Part shown: positions 1-8,005 of the stretch, in pieces
Position numbering within the stretch: the stretch's first letter is position 1
How the letters are laid out: each line of letters starts with the position of its first letter
NCBI GenBank assembly: GCA_964532065.1
Contig: CAZHHG010000058.1
Span: 1-18,058 of the forward strand
DNA length: 18,058 nucleotides
Source: DSXH01 sp964532065
GTDB taxonomy: Bacteria; Bacteroidota; Ignavibacteria; Ignavibacteriales; Melioribacteraceae
Direction of reading: 5' to 3'
Program-made: the position numbers and the translations under genes
The notes under the pieces: generated by a model
Databases searched by the model: none
Told to the model about the DNA's origin: nothing
Seen by the model: the letters and a program-made list of their open reading frames with translations, nothing else

Positions 1-2
1 TG

Positions 3-740
3 GGATATATTACAAGAACAGGAATCACTTCCCTGGCGGGCTATATAAAACCGAAGTTCTACCCGGCTGTTCAATCGATTCAGAGAATCGATACCGAACT
101 CTTTACAGCACAGACCAAGGACAATATCTATAAAAAATGGGAAACGAATAATTCACTCGCGGCAACAATTTTTTTCTTGGGAAGCCTCAATTTCAGATTG
201 AAGTATGCTTTCTCAAACGAAATTTTTCTGAATGAAAGATTCCGTACCGGAGGATTAAGTCTTTCATTCGGCGGGCTCGTATCCAATCTCCTGAACTTTG
301 CTCTTATTTACAAAAAACTGAATTCTATTTATTATTCATCAACTCCGTTTGAAGGATCCAGCAATGTGGTACAGGCTATTGCTATCTTTCAGCCGTCAGA
401 TAAATTAACGGCCCGCGTTGACTTTGTTTTCTCCGACTTTAAACGGGACTCCGACAATTTTCTTCTGTATGAATACCCGATCACCCGGCTGCGTCTGACT
501 TACCAGATGAACAAATATCTTTTCTTCAGAGGAATAGCCGAATACAACAAATTCAAAAAACAATTGATAACCGATTTTCTTGCTTCATTCACTTACATAC
601 CCGGTACAGTACTTCATTTTGGTTACGGTTCGCTCTACGAAAAAATAGAATGGATAAACGACCGCTATATTCCGTCCGGTAATTTTAAGGAAACAGCCAG
701 AAGTTTCTTCTTCAAGGCTTCGTACCTGTGGCGACTCTGA
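3..740 (+). CDS. DUF5916-type outer-membrane barrel protein, C-terminal part
   Basis: The frame is open from the left edge, so this is the 3' end of a gene that starts outside the window; an internal TTG at 177 is not a plausible start because coding continues upstream of it. About 245 residues are visible. They alternate hydrophobic and polar residues with many aromatics and end in a strand closing on W-R-L, as expected of a beta-barrel. A GYITRTG segment at the very start resembles the GFVSRRG segment in the next gene (830-2998 region), and the order of strands after it is similar, so I read this as a paralogue of that DUF5916 protein. The role is unknown; the family is predicted to sit in the outer membrane, often with an N-terminal CBM9-like domain that is not visible here. 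Confidence 0.72.
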   Translation, partial: GYITRTGITSLAGYIKPKFYPAVQSIQRIDTELFTAQTKDNIYKKWETNNSLAATIFFLGSLNFRLKYAFSNEIFLNERFRTGGLSLSFGGLVSNLLNFALIYKKLNSIYYSSTPFEGSSNVVQAIAIFQPSDKLTARVDFVFSDFKRDSDNFLLYEYPITRLRLTYQMNKYLFFRGIAEYNKFKKQLITDFLASFTYIPGTVLHFGYGSLYEKIEWINDRYIPSGNFKETARSFFFKASYLWRL

Positions 741-835
741 TTTAAAAACAAAATTATATCGTCGTGCGGGAATTTCTTTAATTCCATTCAATACTTTTAT
801 ATTTTTCCTGACATTATTTTCCTAAACAGGTGATT

Positions 836-2998
836 ATGCTCTCCTCTTTTATTCGTTTCCGGTACTCTTACAGTCGAATCCATTTCATCATATTCATTTC
901 GCTTTTTATTTCCGGCTCATTCAACGCGCAATCAAAATCCGTAAGAGCAGTAAAAGTAAATGAGGCGCCTGTAATTAACGGGCTTCTAGACGACCCGGCC
1001 TGGCAGAAGGGGATTATTAAGGGTGATTTTCTGCAGCAGGAGCCGGTGCCGAACTCTAATCCATCTTTGAGAACCGAGTTTAGGATTATTTATGATGAAG
1101 AAAATCTGTACGTCGGTGTATTCTGTTACGATGACGAACCCGATAAAATAATTGCGCGCGAAATGAAGTGGGACGGATTTATAAGCGCGGACGACAACAT
1201 TAAACTGATCTTCGATACATTCAACGACGACCGTTCAGCTTACTGGTTCGGAACAAATCCCCTTGGTTCCCAGGATGATGCGCTTCTTACAGGATTTGAT
1301 ATGGGCGGATTTAATGAGGATTGGGATGGCGTATGGGAGGTGGAGTGTTCAATTCTTGATAACGGATGGAGTGCCGAATTCCGATTCCCACTCTCAACAT
1401 TTAAATTCCACGACAGAAGCGAACAGCTCTGGGGTTTTAATATTCTAAGATCGATCCGGAGAAAAAATGAAGAGGTTCTGTGGACTTCGGTCGGACAAAA
1501 CCTGGGCTTGTTAACAATTGCACAAGCAGGTAATCTGGAGGGAATTGAAAATATTAAAAGAGGAAGTCCGGTTTATCTGATGCCATATTTCTCCTCCGGG
1601 GCGCAATTTGTCAACGGAAATAAAAAATATCTGGCTGAGCCCGGACTCGACGTTAAATATGGAATAACAGAAACTCTTTCCCTAGATGTAACTGTAAATA
1701 CAGATTTTGCACAGGTCGAATCGGATCGCGCAAGGATTAATCTATCGCGCTTTCCATTATTCTTTCCGGAGAAAAGAGAAGTCTTCCTCGAAGGGAGAAA
1801 AACTTTCGATTTCAATCTGGGGGGGAACAATAATCTTTTTTACAGCCGGAGAATCGGAATCAGCAGAAATCAGGAGATCCCGATCATCGGGGGCGCAAAA
1901 CTCGTCGGAAGAATGGGAGATGTTGAGATCGGCCTGATCGATATGCAGACGGCGGAAAAGTCAGGCGAACCGTCTACAAATTACGGTACGGCCAGAATTA
2001 AATACGATCTGCTTAATCAGTCTTATGCCGGGATTATGTTGACAAATAAAATTTCGAAAGACAAGCATACAAGTTCTATAGGCGGTGATTTCCATTTTTC
2101 ATTTAATGATTTCCTGGGTGATAAAAATCTTGTTATTCACGGTACCGCAGCACGATCCGACCTTCAGAACGGAAAGAAAAATTCCTGGGCCGGAAATTTC
2201 TATATTGATTACCCGAACGATCTTCTGGATACATATCTCGGCTACAGGTTTATTCAATCGGGATTTGATCCTGAAGTCGGATTTGTATCAAGACGCGGAT
2301 ATCAGCAGCTGGTTTATAATCTCAGGATCTCTCCCCGGATAAACAGCGACGGAATAAAACAACTCCGTTTCGAACCGCTCGAAAGCTCGATGATCTACGG
2401 TGGCAACGGGGAATTAGAGTCGGCCGAGTTTGCGTTCAGCCCGCTCGGAATTGATTTTGAATCGGGCGATGAGGTTGGTATCGGTATTCACAGGGTATTC
2501 GACAGGCCGCATGAGGATTTCGAAATATTTGATACAACAAAAGTCAGCGCCGGAAGTTACTGGTATACCACTTACGGAATTGGATTTGAAACCTCGCCGA
2601 TGAGAAAAGTTTATGGCGAGGTCGACTTGATTACGGGCGGATATTATAATGGGAACCGTTCCGAAATTGAAGGAAGAATAACTTTTACAGTTAATAAAAA
2701 TCTTACAGTCTCGGGCGATTATACTTTCAATCATATCAAAATTAACAACAGCGTACTGAATACAAGCGAGTTAGGCGGAAGAATAGGATATACTTTTTCG
2801 AAACATGTTAACTCCTCTGTCTTCGCACAATGGAACAACGAAATCAACGAGATGAATGTAAATTACCGATTCAACTGGAAACCGAAAATAGGAAGTGATT
2901 TATATATTGTTGTCAATCAGCTTTTCACAACAGAAAACGGAATCCGTTCAAAAGATGTAACGGTGCTCGCAAAATTTGTCTGGATGTTGATAATTTAA
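836..2998 (+). CDS. CBM9-like / DUF5916 outer-membrane protein
   Basis: Encodes about 720 residues. A basic and hydrophobic leader ends at a signal-peptidase-like FNA|QS site near residue 32. Next comes a CBM9-like beta-sandwich (about residues 38-230: PVINGLLDDPAW, then LYVGVFCYDDEP, and GWSAEFRFPLSTFKF), which is the usual N-terminal module of this family. The rest is the DUF5916 region, rich in alternating strands, with the recognisable FFPEKREVFLEGRKTF and FYSRRIG segments, and is predicted to form an outer-membrane barrel. I chose ATG 836 over GTG 830 because the AGG at 828-830 sits just upstream of it; the spacing is short, so GTG 830 remains possible. It lies 95 bases after a related gene fragment on the same strand. 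The substrate is unknown; carbohydrate binding is suggested only by the CBM9 fold. Confidence 0.85.
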   Translation: MLSSFIRFRYSYSRIHFIIFISLFISGSFNAQSKSVRAVKVNEAPVINGLLDDPAWQKGIIKGDFLQQEPVPNSNPSLRTEFRIIYDEENLYVGVFCYDDEPDKIIAREMKWDGFISADDNIKLIFDTFNDDRSAYWFGTNPLGSQDDALLTGFDMGGFNEDWDGVWEVECSILDNGWSAEFRFPLSTFKFHDRSEQLWGFNILRSIRRKNEEVLWTSVGQNLGLLTIAQAGNLEGIENIKRGSPVYLMPYFSSGAQFVNGNKKYLAEPGLDVKYGITETLSLDVTVNTDFAQVESDRARINLSRFPLFFPEKREVFLEGRKTFDFNLGGNNNLFYSRRIGISRNQEIPIIGGAKLVGRMGDVEIGLIDMQTAEKSGEPSTNYGTARIKYDLLNQSYAGIMLTNKISKDKHTSSIGGDFHFSFNDFLGDKNLVIHGTAARSDLQNGKKNSWAGNFYIDYPNDLLDTYLGYRFIQSGFDPEVGFVSRRGYQQLVYNLRISPRINSDGIKQLRFEPLESSMIYGGNGELESAEFAFSPLGIDFESGDEVGIGIHRVFDRPHEDFEIFDTTKVSAGSYWYTTYGIGFETSPMRKVYGEVDLITGGYYNGNRSEIEGRITFTVNKNLTVSGDYTFNHIKINNSVLNTSELGGRIGYTFSKHVNSSVFAQWNNEINEMNVNYRFNWKPKIGSDLYIVVNQLFTTENGIRSKDVTVLAKFVWMLII

Positions 2999-3045
2999 TT
3001 ACCAGTTTCTTCTTAAATAAATCAGACTCCGGTTCATTGAAGGCT

Positions 3046-4251
3046 TTAAAAAAATAGATAAAGAAGGTAACCGGCAATTGCTCCGCCCGCAACAATATAA
3101 GCCGCATTTATTTTCTTTATAGTAAAAAAAGCTACTGTGCTCAGAATCGCAATCATCCAGGATTGCCAGTCAACCAGAACTTCGAACGCCAGTTTCACTC
3201 CAACTGCAAACATTACGGCAACAGCGCTGACATTTACTGCATCCAGAAGCCGGGAAACAAATTCAGATTTTCTGATACGCGGTATAACCGGATTAAGAAT
3301 AAAAACGAACAGAAATGCCGGAAGAGTAATAGCAATTGTTGCCAGCACCGCACCGCCTAATCCGGCAATCTGATATCCGATAAAAGTCGCTGATGAAAGA
3401 AACGGTCCCGGAGTAAACTGGCCGACAGCAATTGCGTCGATCAGTTCCTGCCGTGTAAGCCAGTTCAAACCCTGAACAAACTCGCCGTCGAAGTAGGCAA
3501 CCAGGACATATCCGCTTCCGAACCAGACAGCACCGATTTTAAGAAAGGAAAGAAATAGAGTTGTAAGTGAAATTTCTGATTTAGTAATTGAATCGACAAA
3601 TGAATAGAAAGGAGAAAGCACAAAAACCAAAAAAGGCGAAAAGGAAAAAAGAAAATTCTTCCTTTCTGAAAAATAAAGAAGAGTACCGCCAGCAATTCCG
3701 CCGATCAGAATTAAGGTGATTTCGTTCAAGCCAAAAAAACTGGCAGAGACAACAACAAGCGCCAGCACACAGAGAATCAGAAATTTTCTAAAATCCCGGG
3801 TCGTTTTAATATCAGAAAGGTCTTTAATAAGAGAGGGATTAAAATTGACTGCTTTAAAACCGAGTTTATAAACGGCATTCAGGATTATTACAATGACGGC
3901 GGGTTTTATTCCGTATAAGAAAGGTTGAACAGAAGGAAGATTACCGTAGAGGGCATAGAAGTAGGCAACTATTCCGGTTAAAAGAACGGCAGGTAAAGTA
4001 AAGCTCACTCCGGCAACCAGAGCGCCCGCAATTCCGGCCCGGTGAAATCCGCAGTGAATGGCCATCTCTGTAGAGTTTGGTCCCGGAATCAGATTGGTAG
4101 CGCCTACCAGATCAAGAAAGTGCTGGCGCGTCATCCATTTTCTACGCGTAATTATTTCGTCTTCGAAAATGGCGATGTGAACTGCCGGCCCGCCGAATGT
4201 GATAAGTCCAAGTTTCAGAAAGAGCAGGGCAAGCTCTTTTAATCTATTCAT
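3046..4251 (-). CDS. chrA: Long-chain chromate transporter, CHR family
   Basis: A 401-residue integral membrane protein with the two homologous halves typical of long-chain CHR (ChrA) transporters. The first half has FGGP at residues 19-22 and a NLIPGPNSTE motif around residues 53-62; the second half repeats the pattern as FGSGYVLVAYFDGEFV followed by AIAVGQFTPGPF. Family members export chromate, and some probably carry other oxyanions, so the substrate here is inferred from family membership. The length matches the family (about 400). Its ATG lies inside the last codons of the doxX-like gene (8-base overlap, ATGAATAG), with no clear Shine-Dalgarno of its own, so translation is probably coupled. 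No chrB-type regulator is visible nearby. Confidence 0.9.
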   Translation of the reverse strand: MNRLKELALLFLKLGLITFGGPAVHIAIFEDEIITRRKWMTRQHFLDLVGATNLIPGPNSTEMAIHCGFHRAGIAGALVAGVSFTLPAVLLTGIVAYFYALYGNLPSVQPFLYGIKPAVIVIILNAVYKLGFKAVNFNPSLIKDLSDIKTTRDFRKFLILCVLALVVVSASFFGLNEITLILIGGIAGGTLLYFSERKNFLFSFSPFLVFVLSPFYSFVDSITKSEISLTTLFLSFLKIGAVWFGSGYVLVAYFDGEFVQGLNWLTRQELIDAIAVGQFTPGPFLSSATFIGYQIAGLGGAVLATIAITLPAFLFVFILNPVIPRIRKSEFVSRLLDAVNVSAVAVMFAVGVKLAFEVLVDWQSWMIAILSTVAFFTIKKINAAYIVAGGAIAGYLLYLFF

Positions 4252-4687
4252 CTACATTTCTAATTTTCTTAAAAATAAATTTGTGAAGCGACAGTTTCCC
4301 TTTATCAGCAAGAATAATAATGATTGATCCTATCAGCATCGACCAATCGGTCCGCGAATCGTGAGCCATCTTCCAGAATCCCTCATTTATCAGAATCGGA
4401 ATCTTGGTAGAAATTATTGCCACAATCATAATAATTAAAAGTGGTACCGCTGCAAAACGTGCGTAGAGACCTATAAGAAGAAAGAGTCCGCAAAGAATCT
4501 CGGTTACCGGAACAAGAATACCGAAGAACTCCGGAAGCGGCAGACCTATTTTCAGAAAACGTCCCGTACCCAGCTGGTCGGGATATAAAAATTTCTGAAT
4601 CCCTTCTGAAAAAAATACAGAGCCGACCATAATTCGTATAAGCAGGACTGCGTATTTCGGTTTTATATTTTTAATAAGAAATTTCAT
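4244..4687 (-). CDS. DoxX family membrane protein
   Basis: A 147-residue protein with four predicted membrane helices. It carries the DoxX-type pattern: an N-terminal LLIRIMVGSVFFSEGIQKFLYP stretch, then LPLPEFFGILVPVTEILCGLFLLIGLYARFAAVPLLIIMIVAI. An AAAGGATGA sequence just upstream of the ATG is a good ribosome binding site. DoxX relatives include the small subunit of archaeal thiosulfate:quinone oxidoreductase, but most bacterial members have no assigned activity, so no substrate is claimed. The stop overlaps the chrA start by 8 bases and the upstream acyltransferase-like gene ends 72 bases before it, which suggests a three-gene transcript. Confidence 0.88.
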   Translation of the reverse strand: MKFLIKNIKPKYAVLLIRIMVGSVFFSEGIQKFLYPDQLGTGRFLKIGLPLPEFFGILVPVTEILCGLFLLIGLYARFAAVPLLIIMIVAIISTKIPILINEGFWKMAHDSRTDWSMLIGSIIIILADKGKLSLHKFIFKKIRNVDE

Positions 4688-4759
4688 GTCTCATCCTTTC
4701 AACGGTTTTTAATTTTCATTTAACGAAAATTCAAAACAATTTAAATTCTCTTCCCGGTA

Positions 4760-5875
4760 TTAAACTTTAATAAATATTTTTCTGGAATATAAAATCCACA
4801 TAAATCCCAGCCACAGCATCGTATATGCAAGGCTATAAACCAGCGAAGCGTTAACAGGGCTGAAAAAGGGGAGAAAGAAATTATTGTATATAAAAACTTT
4901 TAGGTTGACCATACTTCCGTCGGAATCAGTTACCTTTATATATTTCAGGTATCTTCCTGCGAGTACGGCAAGATAATAGACGGTAATCGCATTCATTCCG
5001 AATACAAGGAAGGGTTTGGTCCACCATTTAAATCCTTTAATATCAATCGTCCAGTAGCTCAGGGCAAATAGATTAAGTGCAAACCCGCATGTGAAAAGAA
5101 CAAACGAACTGGTCCATAGGTTTTTATTAATGGGGAACCAGAAATCCCATATGTAGCCGGTGAGAAGAAGAATATTCCCTGCGATAAACATATAAACCGT
5201 TTTTGTTATTTGATCTTTGCCGGAGAGGAGAAGATGGCCGGTTAAAACACCGATGAGGGCATTTGCGATTGCCGGGACCGTGCTTAGAACACCCAGAGAA
5301 TCCCATGTTCCGTTGGAAAGATATCCCTTAAGTAGAAGATTGTCGAGCCACGCTACGAGACTGGTCTCCCGGCCAAGATTGGGGCTCCCGATTCCCGGAA
5401 CCGGTACAAAAGTTAATAGGAGCCAGTAAACAAAAAGAAATGATGCCGTCAATATTGTTTGAATACGAACGTTTGTATAAAGAAAAATAAGCGCGGTAAA
5501 AAAATAGACCAGGGCAATCCGTTTCAGAACCCCGGTAAAAGTAATGTTTGCAAAATTAAGTTCCGGGAAAAATCCGAGAGACATTCCGAGCAGATAAATT
5601 ATGAGCGATCTTCTGAAGACCTGAAAAAGTAATTTTGTTTTGTTATCACCGCTCTCCTTCCTTTTCGTAAGCGAAAGTGTAATTGCAACTCCCACAATGA
5701 AGAGAAAAAACGGAAAAATGAAATCGGCAAACGTGCATCCGTTCCAATCAGCATGGGCAAGCTGCGGGTAAACATGACTGCTGCTCCCGGGACTGTTTAC
5801 AATTATCATTCCGGCAATTGTCATCCCCCGGAAAACATCCAGGGAGATCAGTCTCTCTTTTTTTTCACCGGCCAA
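4760..5875 (-). CDS. NagX / HGSNAT-like membrane acyltransferase (DUF5009)
   Basis: A 371-residue protein with about ten predicted membrane helices. The N-terminus has the signature of the bacterial NagX / heparan-alpha-glucosaminide N-acetyltransferase group: RLISLDVFRGMTIAGMIIVN (residues 8-27), then H41-A-D-W-N-G-C-T-F-A-D-F-I-F-P. In the eukaryotic HGSNAT relatives the matching histidine is the acetyl-transferring residue. By analogy it could transacetylate an amino sugar across the inner membrane, but this is inferred. The start codon is TTG: the AAGGAG sequence eight bases upstream supports it and there is no suitable in-frame ATG nearby. It is the first gene of the probable run with doxX and chrA. 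No chitin or GlcNAc catabolic genes are visible around it. Confidence 0.85.
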   Translation of the reverse strand: MAGEKKERLISLDVFRGMTIAGMIIVNSPGSSSHVYPQLAHADWNGCTFADFIFPFFLFIVGVAITLSLTKRKESGDNKTKLLFQVFRRSLIIYLLGMSLGFFPELNFANITFTGVLKRIALVYFFTALIFLYTNVRIQTILTASFLFVYWLLLTFVPVPGIGSPNLGRETSLVAWLDNLLLKGYLSNGTWDSLGVLSTVPAIANALIGVLTGHLLLSGKDQITKTVYMFIAGNILLLTGYIWDFWFPINKNLWTSSFVLFTCGFALNLFALSYWTIDIKGFKWWTKPFLVFGMNAITVYYLAVLAGRYLKYIKVTDSDGSMVNLKVFIYNNFFLPFFSPVNASLVYSLAYTMLWLGFMWILYSRKIFIKV

Positions 5876-6223
5876 TTCTATCGCTCCTTAAAAAAATCAG
5901 AGGTAAATTAGTTTAATTTATTTTTCCCGCAAAGATAATCCGGTCAACCGCTAATAGTAATTTTAATTTGCTAAATTCAAACTCAACCGTTAAATTAATC
6001 CTGCCATAAATATTATTAGGAATGACTCTGGATAAATTTCTTATAGTATATCAGCGCTGTATAGACCCGCCGATAATTTCCCCAAGAAAATTCAGGGTTT
6101 CTATTTAATAAATATCTACAATTCAATAAAATCGGGAAGAACATATAGTTGAGCGATACTGCTTTGCGGTAATCTCTAAACGCAAACGGCAAAACCAAAC
6201 CGATCCACAAAAAAGGAGGTAAT
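5876..6223. other. Divergent intergenic region, no gene seen
   Basis: This 348-base region separates the minus-strand NagX-like gene from the plus-strand small exported protein, so it must hold both promoters. One candidate -7 box for the left gene is at 5930-5937. A TTG at 6149-6151 is followed at the right distance only by a poor -7 match for the right gene. The strong AAAGGAGG at its right end is the ribosome binding site of the 6224 gene. A 64-codon minus-strand frame (6016-6210) opens with TTG, has no ribosome binding site and resembles nothing I know. Confidence 0.6.
5930..5937 (-). promoter_or_regulatory. Candidate Bacteroidota -7 promoter element for the NagX-DoxX-ChrA run
   Basis: Read on the minus strand this is TATCTTTG, an exact match to the Bacteroidota -7 consensus TAnnTTTG. 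It lies about 55 bases upstream of the TTG start of the NagX-like gene, a sensible leader length. I could not find a clean -33 TTG at the expected distance, so the call is tentative. Confidence 0.4.
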
Positions 6224-6757
6224 ATGTTTACCCGAAAGCAGTTTCATCAAATCATCCCGATTTTAACCGCCCTTTTATTAAGCGTACAAATTGTTCTCGC
6301 AAGTGACGGCGCTAAAAAATATGTATCAGTCAAGTACCTAAGTTACTCCGGGAATTCTGAAACCAACAGGATGTTCGCCGGGAAATTAACAGAATACCTG
6401 AAAGCGGAGAATTATGAAATAACCGACAAGGCGGAAATTGAATTGTTATTCGTTACATCCGAAATGAAAAACACAAATCAGATTTTTGTAACAGTCGTTT
6501 ACATGCAGGCACTGCCGAAGGAGATTATAGAATTCAACAAAAAACACGAGACGTTCTACGAACATTTTAAGGATAAAAATAAACTTCCGCGGGAAGGGAA
6601 GTTTATAAGAGAAATGGTTACCGAAGAAGTAATTATGCAATACAGAAATCCCTTCGGCCATCATACGGCGGTTATTAATAAAGATTTATCTGATGATGAA
6701 TTCAATAACCTCTTAAAAGAGGTAATTGAGCGAGGATTTACAAATGTCTGTAATTAA
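6224..6757 (+). CDS. Small exported protein of unknown function
   Basis: A 177-residue protein that I do not recognise. Residues 1-26 form a clear signal peptide (basic start, then ILTALLLSVQIVLA, cleavage after VLA or SDG). The mature part is charged and mixed alpha/beta in character, with a leading YVSVKYLSYSGNSETNRMFAGKLTEYL stretch, an IFVTVVYMQALP strand in the middle and an amphipathic C-terminal helix ending GFTNVCN. A near-perfect AAAGGAGG ribosome binding site sits just before the ATG, so it is probably well translated. It is followed by a hairpin terminator. A decayed second copy of its last codons lies about 1.2 kb downstream (7913-7968), so the locus has been duplicated. The product should be periplasmic; no function is proposed. 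Confidence 0.75.
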   Translation: MFTRKQFHQIIPILTALLLSVQIVLASDGAKKYVSVKYLSYSGNSETNRMFAGKLTEYLKAENYEITDKAEIELLFVTSEMKNTNQIFVTVVYMQALPKEIIEFNKKHETFYEHFKDKNKLPREGKFIREMVTEEVIMQYRNPFGHHTAVINKDLSDDEFNNLLKEVIERGFTNVCN

Positions 6758-6913
6758 TTTATAACTAAAGGCCGCTTCCTTTGGGGAGCGGTCCGGTTTC
6801 AGAATCATACGGGGATAAAACGGGTCTGTTTAAAAACCGGCCCGGAATCTCCGTATTATAAAACGCATATAAATTCTAAGGAGATTACAGTTTAATTTGG
6901 TTTTAGGTTCAAC
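6702..6913 (+). repeat. Diverged tandem duplication, copy 1
   Basis: This copy covers the last 56 bases of the exported-protein gene, its terminator and about 120 bases downstream. It aligns with 7913-8127 at a constant offset of about 1211-1214 bases. By eye, roughly five in six of the first 75 positions agree. The middle is poorly conserved, but both copies end in a matching TTCTAA-rGAGA-TACAGTT block (6874 and 8088). Confidence 0.7.
6770..6793 (+). terminator. Hairpin terminator after the 6224 gene
   Basis: GGCCGCTTCC and GGGAGCGGTC pair into a ten-base stem (two G-T pairs) with a short loop, 12 bases after the stop codon. The following T-tract is weak. The hairpin is duplicated at 7981-8005 with compensating loop changes, which supports a real structure. 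Confidence 0.6.
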
Positions 6914-6952
6914 GCTATTCTAGAACTTATAACCCGAAAAACAAAAATAGAT

Positions 6953-7627
6953 TTATTCTAATTTTATACCGAGCAATGGATTCTCGCCAAATAGGTTTAC
7001 ATCCGGCGTACCCTTAGAAAATCCTAGTTTAACAATAAAATAAATAGCACCCGCCAAGGGGACGAGAATTATTAGCGTCATCCACCCGGACTGATTAAGG
7101 TCGTGCCAGCGTTTTGTATAGACAGCAAGGGAGATCCAGATGCTTATTATAAACCACAGGCCATACACAATCCAGATAATTATTTTGGCAAGTCCTGTAG
7201 CGTCGGTTGTAAACGGGGCGAAACCAAGAATCAAACTAAGCGGGTACATAATACAGCAGGAGCTCCAGAATGCTGAGCGCGGAATTCTGCCTTTAAATGA
7301 GAATAGGAAATCCATTAAATTCAGTTTAATTCGTGTGACGCTCCAGTTAATAAAAAGAAATAGTCCAAAACAAGCCGTTCCGAAAAGAACAAACATATTA
7401 AGCACATCATACCAATAATAAAGTGAGTAACGGTCTTCTGAAAATTGCGCCAGGATGGAAATAATAAGAAATCCCGGCCAGGTTACTAGATTAATAACAA
7501 CAGAGGCAAGTAACCATTTTCTACCAACGATTTCTTTAATTAAAACCGTAAGAGTGGCTGCAAATATAGTCGACACAAGAGCCATTGATAAATTGAAATA
7601 CGGAAATATTTCTTTTAACTCTTCCAT
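6953..7627 (-). CDS. DUF805 membrane protein with extra N-terminal membrane domain
   Basis: A 224-residue membrane protein. Residues from about 105 to 220 match DUF805 (YhaH-like): FLFSFKGRIPRSAFW, a long hydrophobic stretch, then YTKRWHDLNQSGWMTLIILVPLAG and a closing GTPDVNLFGENPL. The first 105 residues hold about three more hydrophobic helices that typical DUF805 proteins (about 110-150 residues) lack. DUF805 has no established biochemical function. A GGAG sequence about ten bases before the ATG is a usable ribosome binding site. It is convergent with the 6224 gene and divergent from the 8219 lipoprotein, so it is probably transcribed alone. It sits between the two copies of the duplicated segment. 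Confidence 0.85.
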   Translation of the reverse strand: MEELKEIFPYFNLSMALVSTIFAATLTVLIKEIVGRKWLLASVVINLVTWPGFLIISILAQFSEDRYSLYYWYDVLNMFVLFGTACFGLFLFINWSVTRIKLNLMDFLFSFKGRIPRSAFWSSCCIMYPLSLILGFAPFTTDATGLAKIIIWIVYGLWFIISIWISLAVYTKRWHDLNQSGWMTLIILVPLAGAIYFIVKLGFSKGTPDVNLFGENPLLGIKLE

Positions 7628-7912
7628 TTTTATTTACTCCAATTATATTATTAAAAAATATATCCGGGAAAAGAACGGCAGAGTCTTGAAGCAGACTATT
7701 GATAAATAATCTCTATTGACTTAATAGGATAATTTGAAGAAAGGAGATTTATTTTTAATGAATTAATCCAAGTGAATTAATTCAATTATTTCTGTAAGAA
7801 TATTCGCCGCATCAGGGGTAAGATGACCGTCACTTATCGCGGTGAGAAGCACGTGGAAATTAATTATTAATAATTTATTATCCAATATTTTTTTCAACAT
7901 GGGGATAAATGA

Positions 7913-7968
7913 TCAATAAATTTTTGAAAGAAGTTATTGAGCACGGGTTTACAAATGTCTTTAATTAA
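7913..7968 (+). pseudogene. Remnant 3' end of a paralogue of the 6224 exported protein
   Basis: Read in frame, the last codons give NKFLKEVIEHGFTNVFN and a stop, against NNLLKEVIERGFTNVCN in the intact gene. The match is too close to be chance and keeps the same stop and the same downstream hairpin. No open frame extends upstream: the preceding bases contain several stops and no clear homology to the rest of the gene, and the DUF805 gene occupies the place where a full-length copy would begin. It is therefore a truncated or internally deleted gene copy. Confidence 0.7.
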
Positions 7969-7980
7969 TTTGTAACTAAG

Positions 7981-8005
7981 GGCCGCTCTCAACCCGGGAG
8001 CGGTC
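7981..8005 (+). terminator. Hairpin terminator copy after the pseudogene remnant
   Basis: GGCCGCTCTC pairs with GGGAGCGGTC across a short loop and is followed by TTGTTT. It matches the hairpin at 6770-6793 in stem sequence but not in loop, so stem pairing has been kept although the adjacent gene is dead. Confidence 0.6.

Noticed and set aside
3046..5875. A complete chromate-resistance or thiosulfate-oxidation operon
   Set aside because: No chrB, chrC or oxidoreductase subunit is visible; only single transporter and DoxX-type genes are present, so naming a pathway would over-read the context.
6016..6210. 64-codon minus-strand frame between the NagX-like gene and the 6224 gene
   Set aside because: It opens with TTG, lacks a ribosome binding site, overlaps the expected promoter region and resembles no protein I know.
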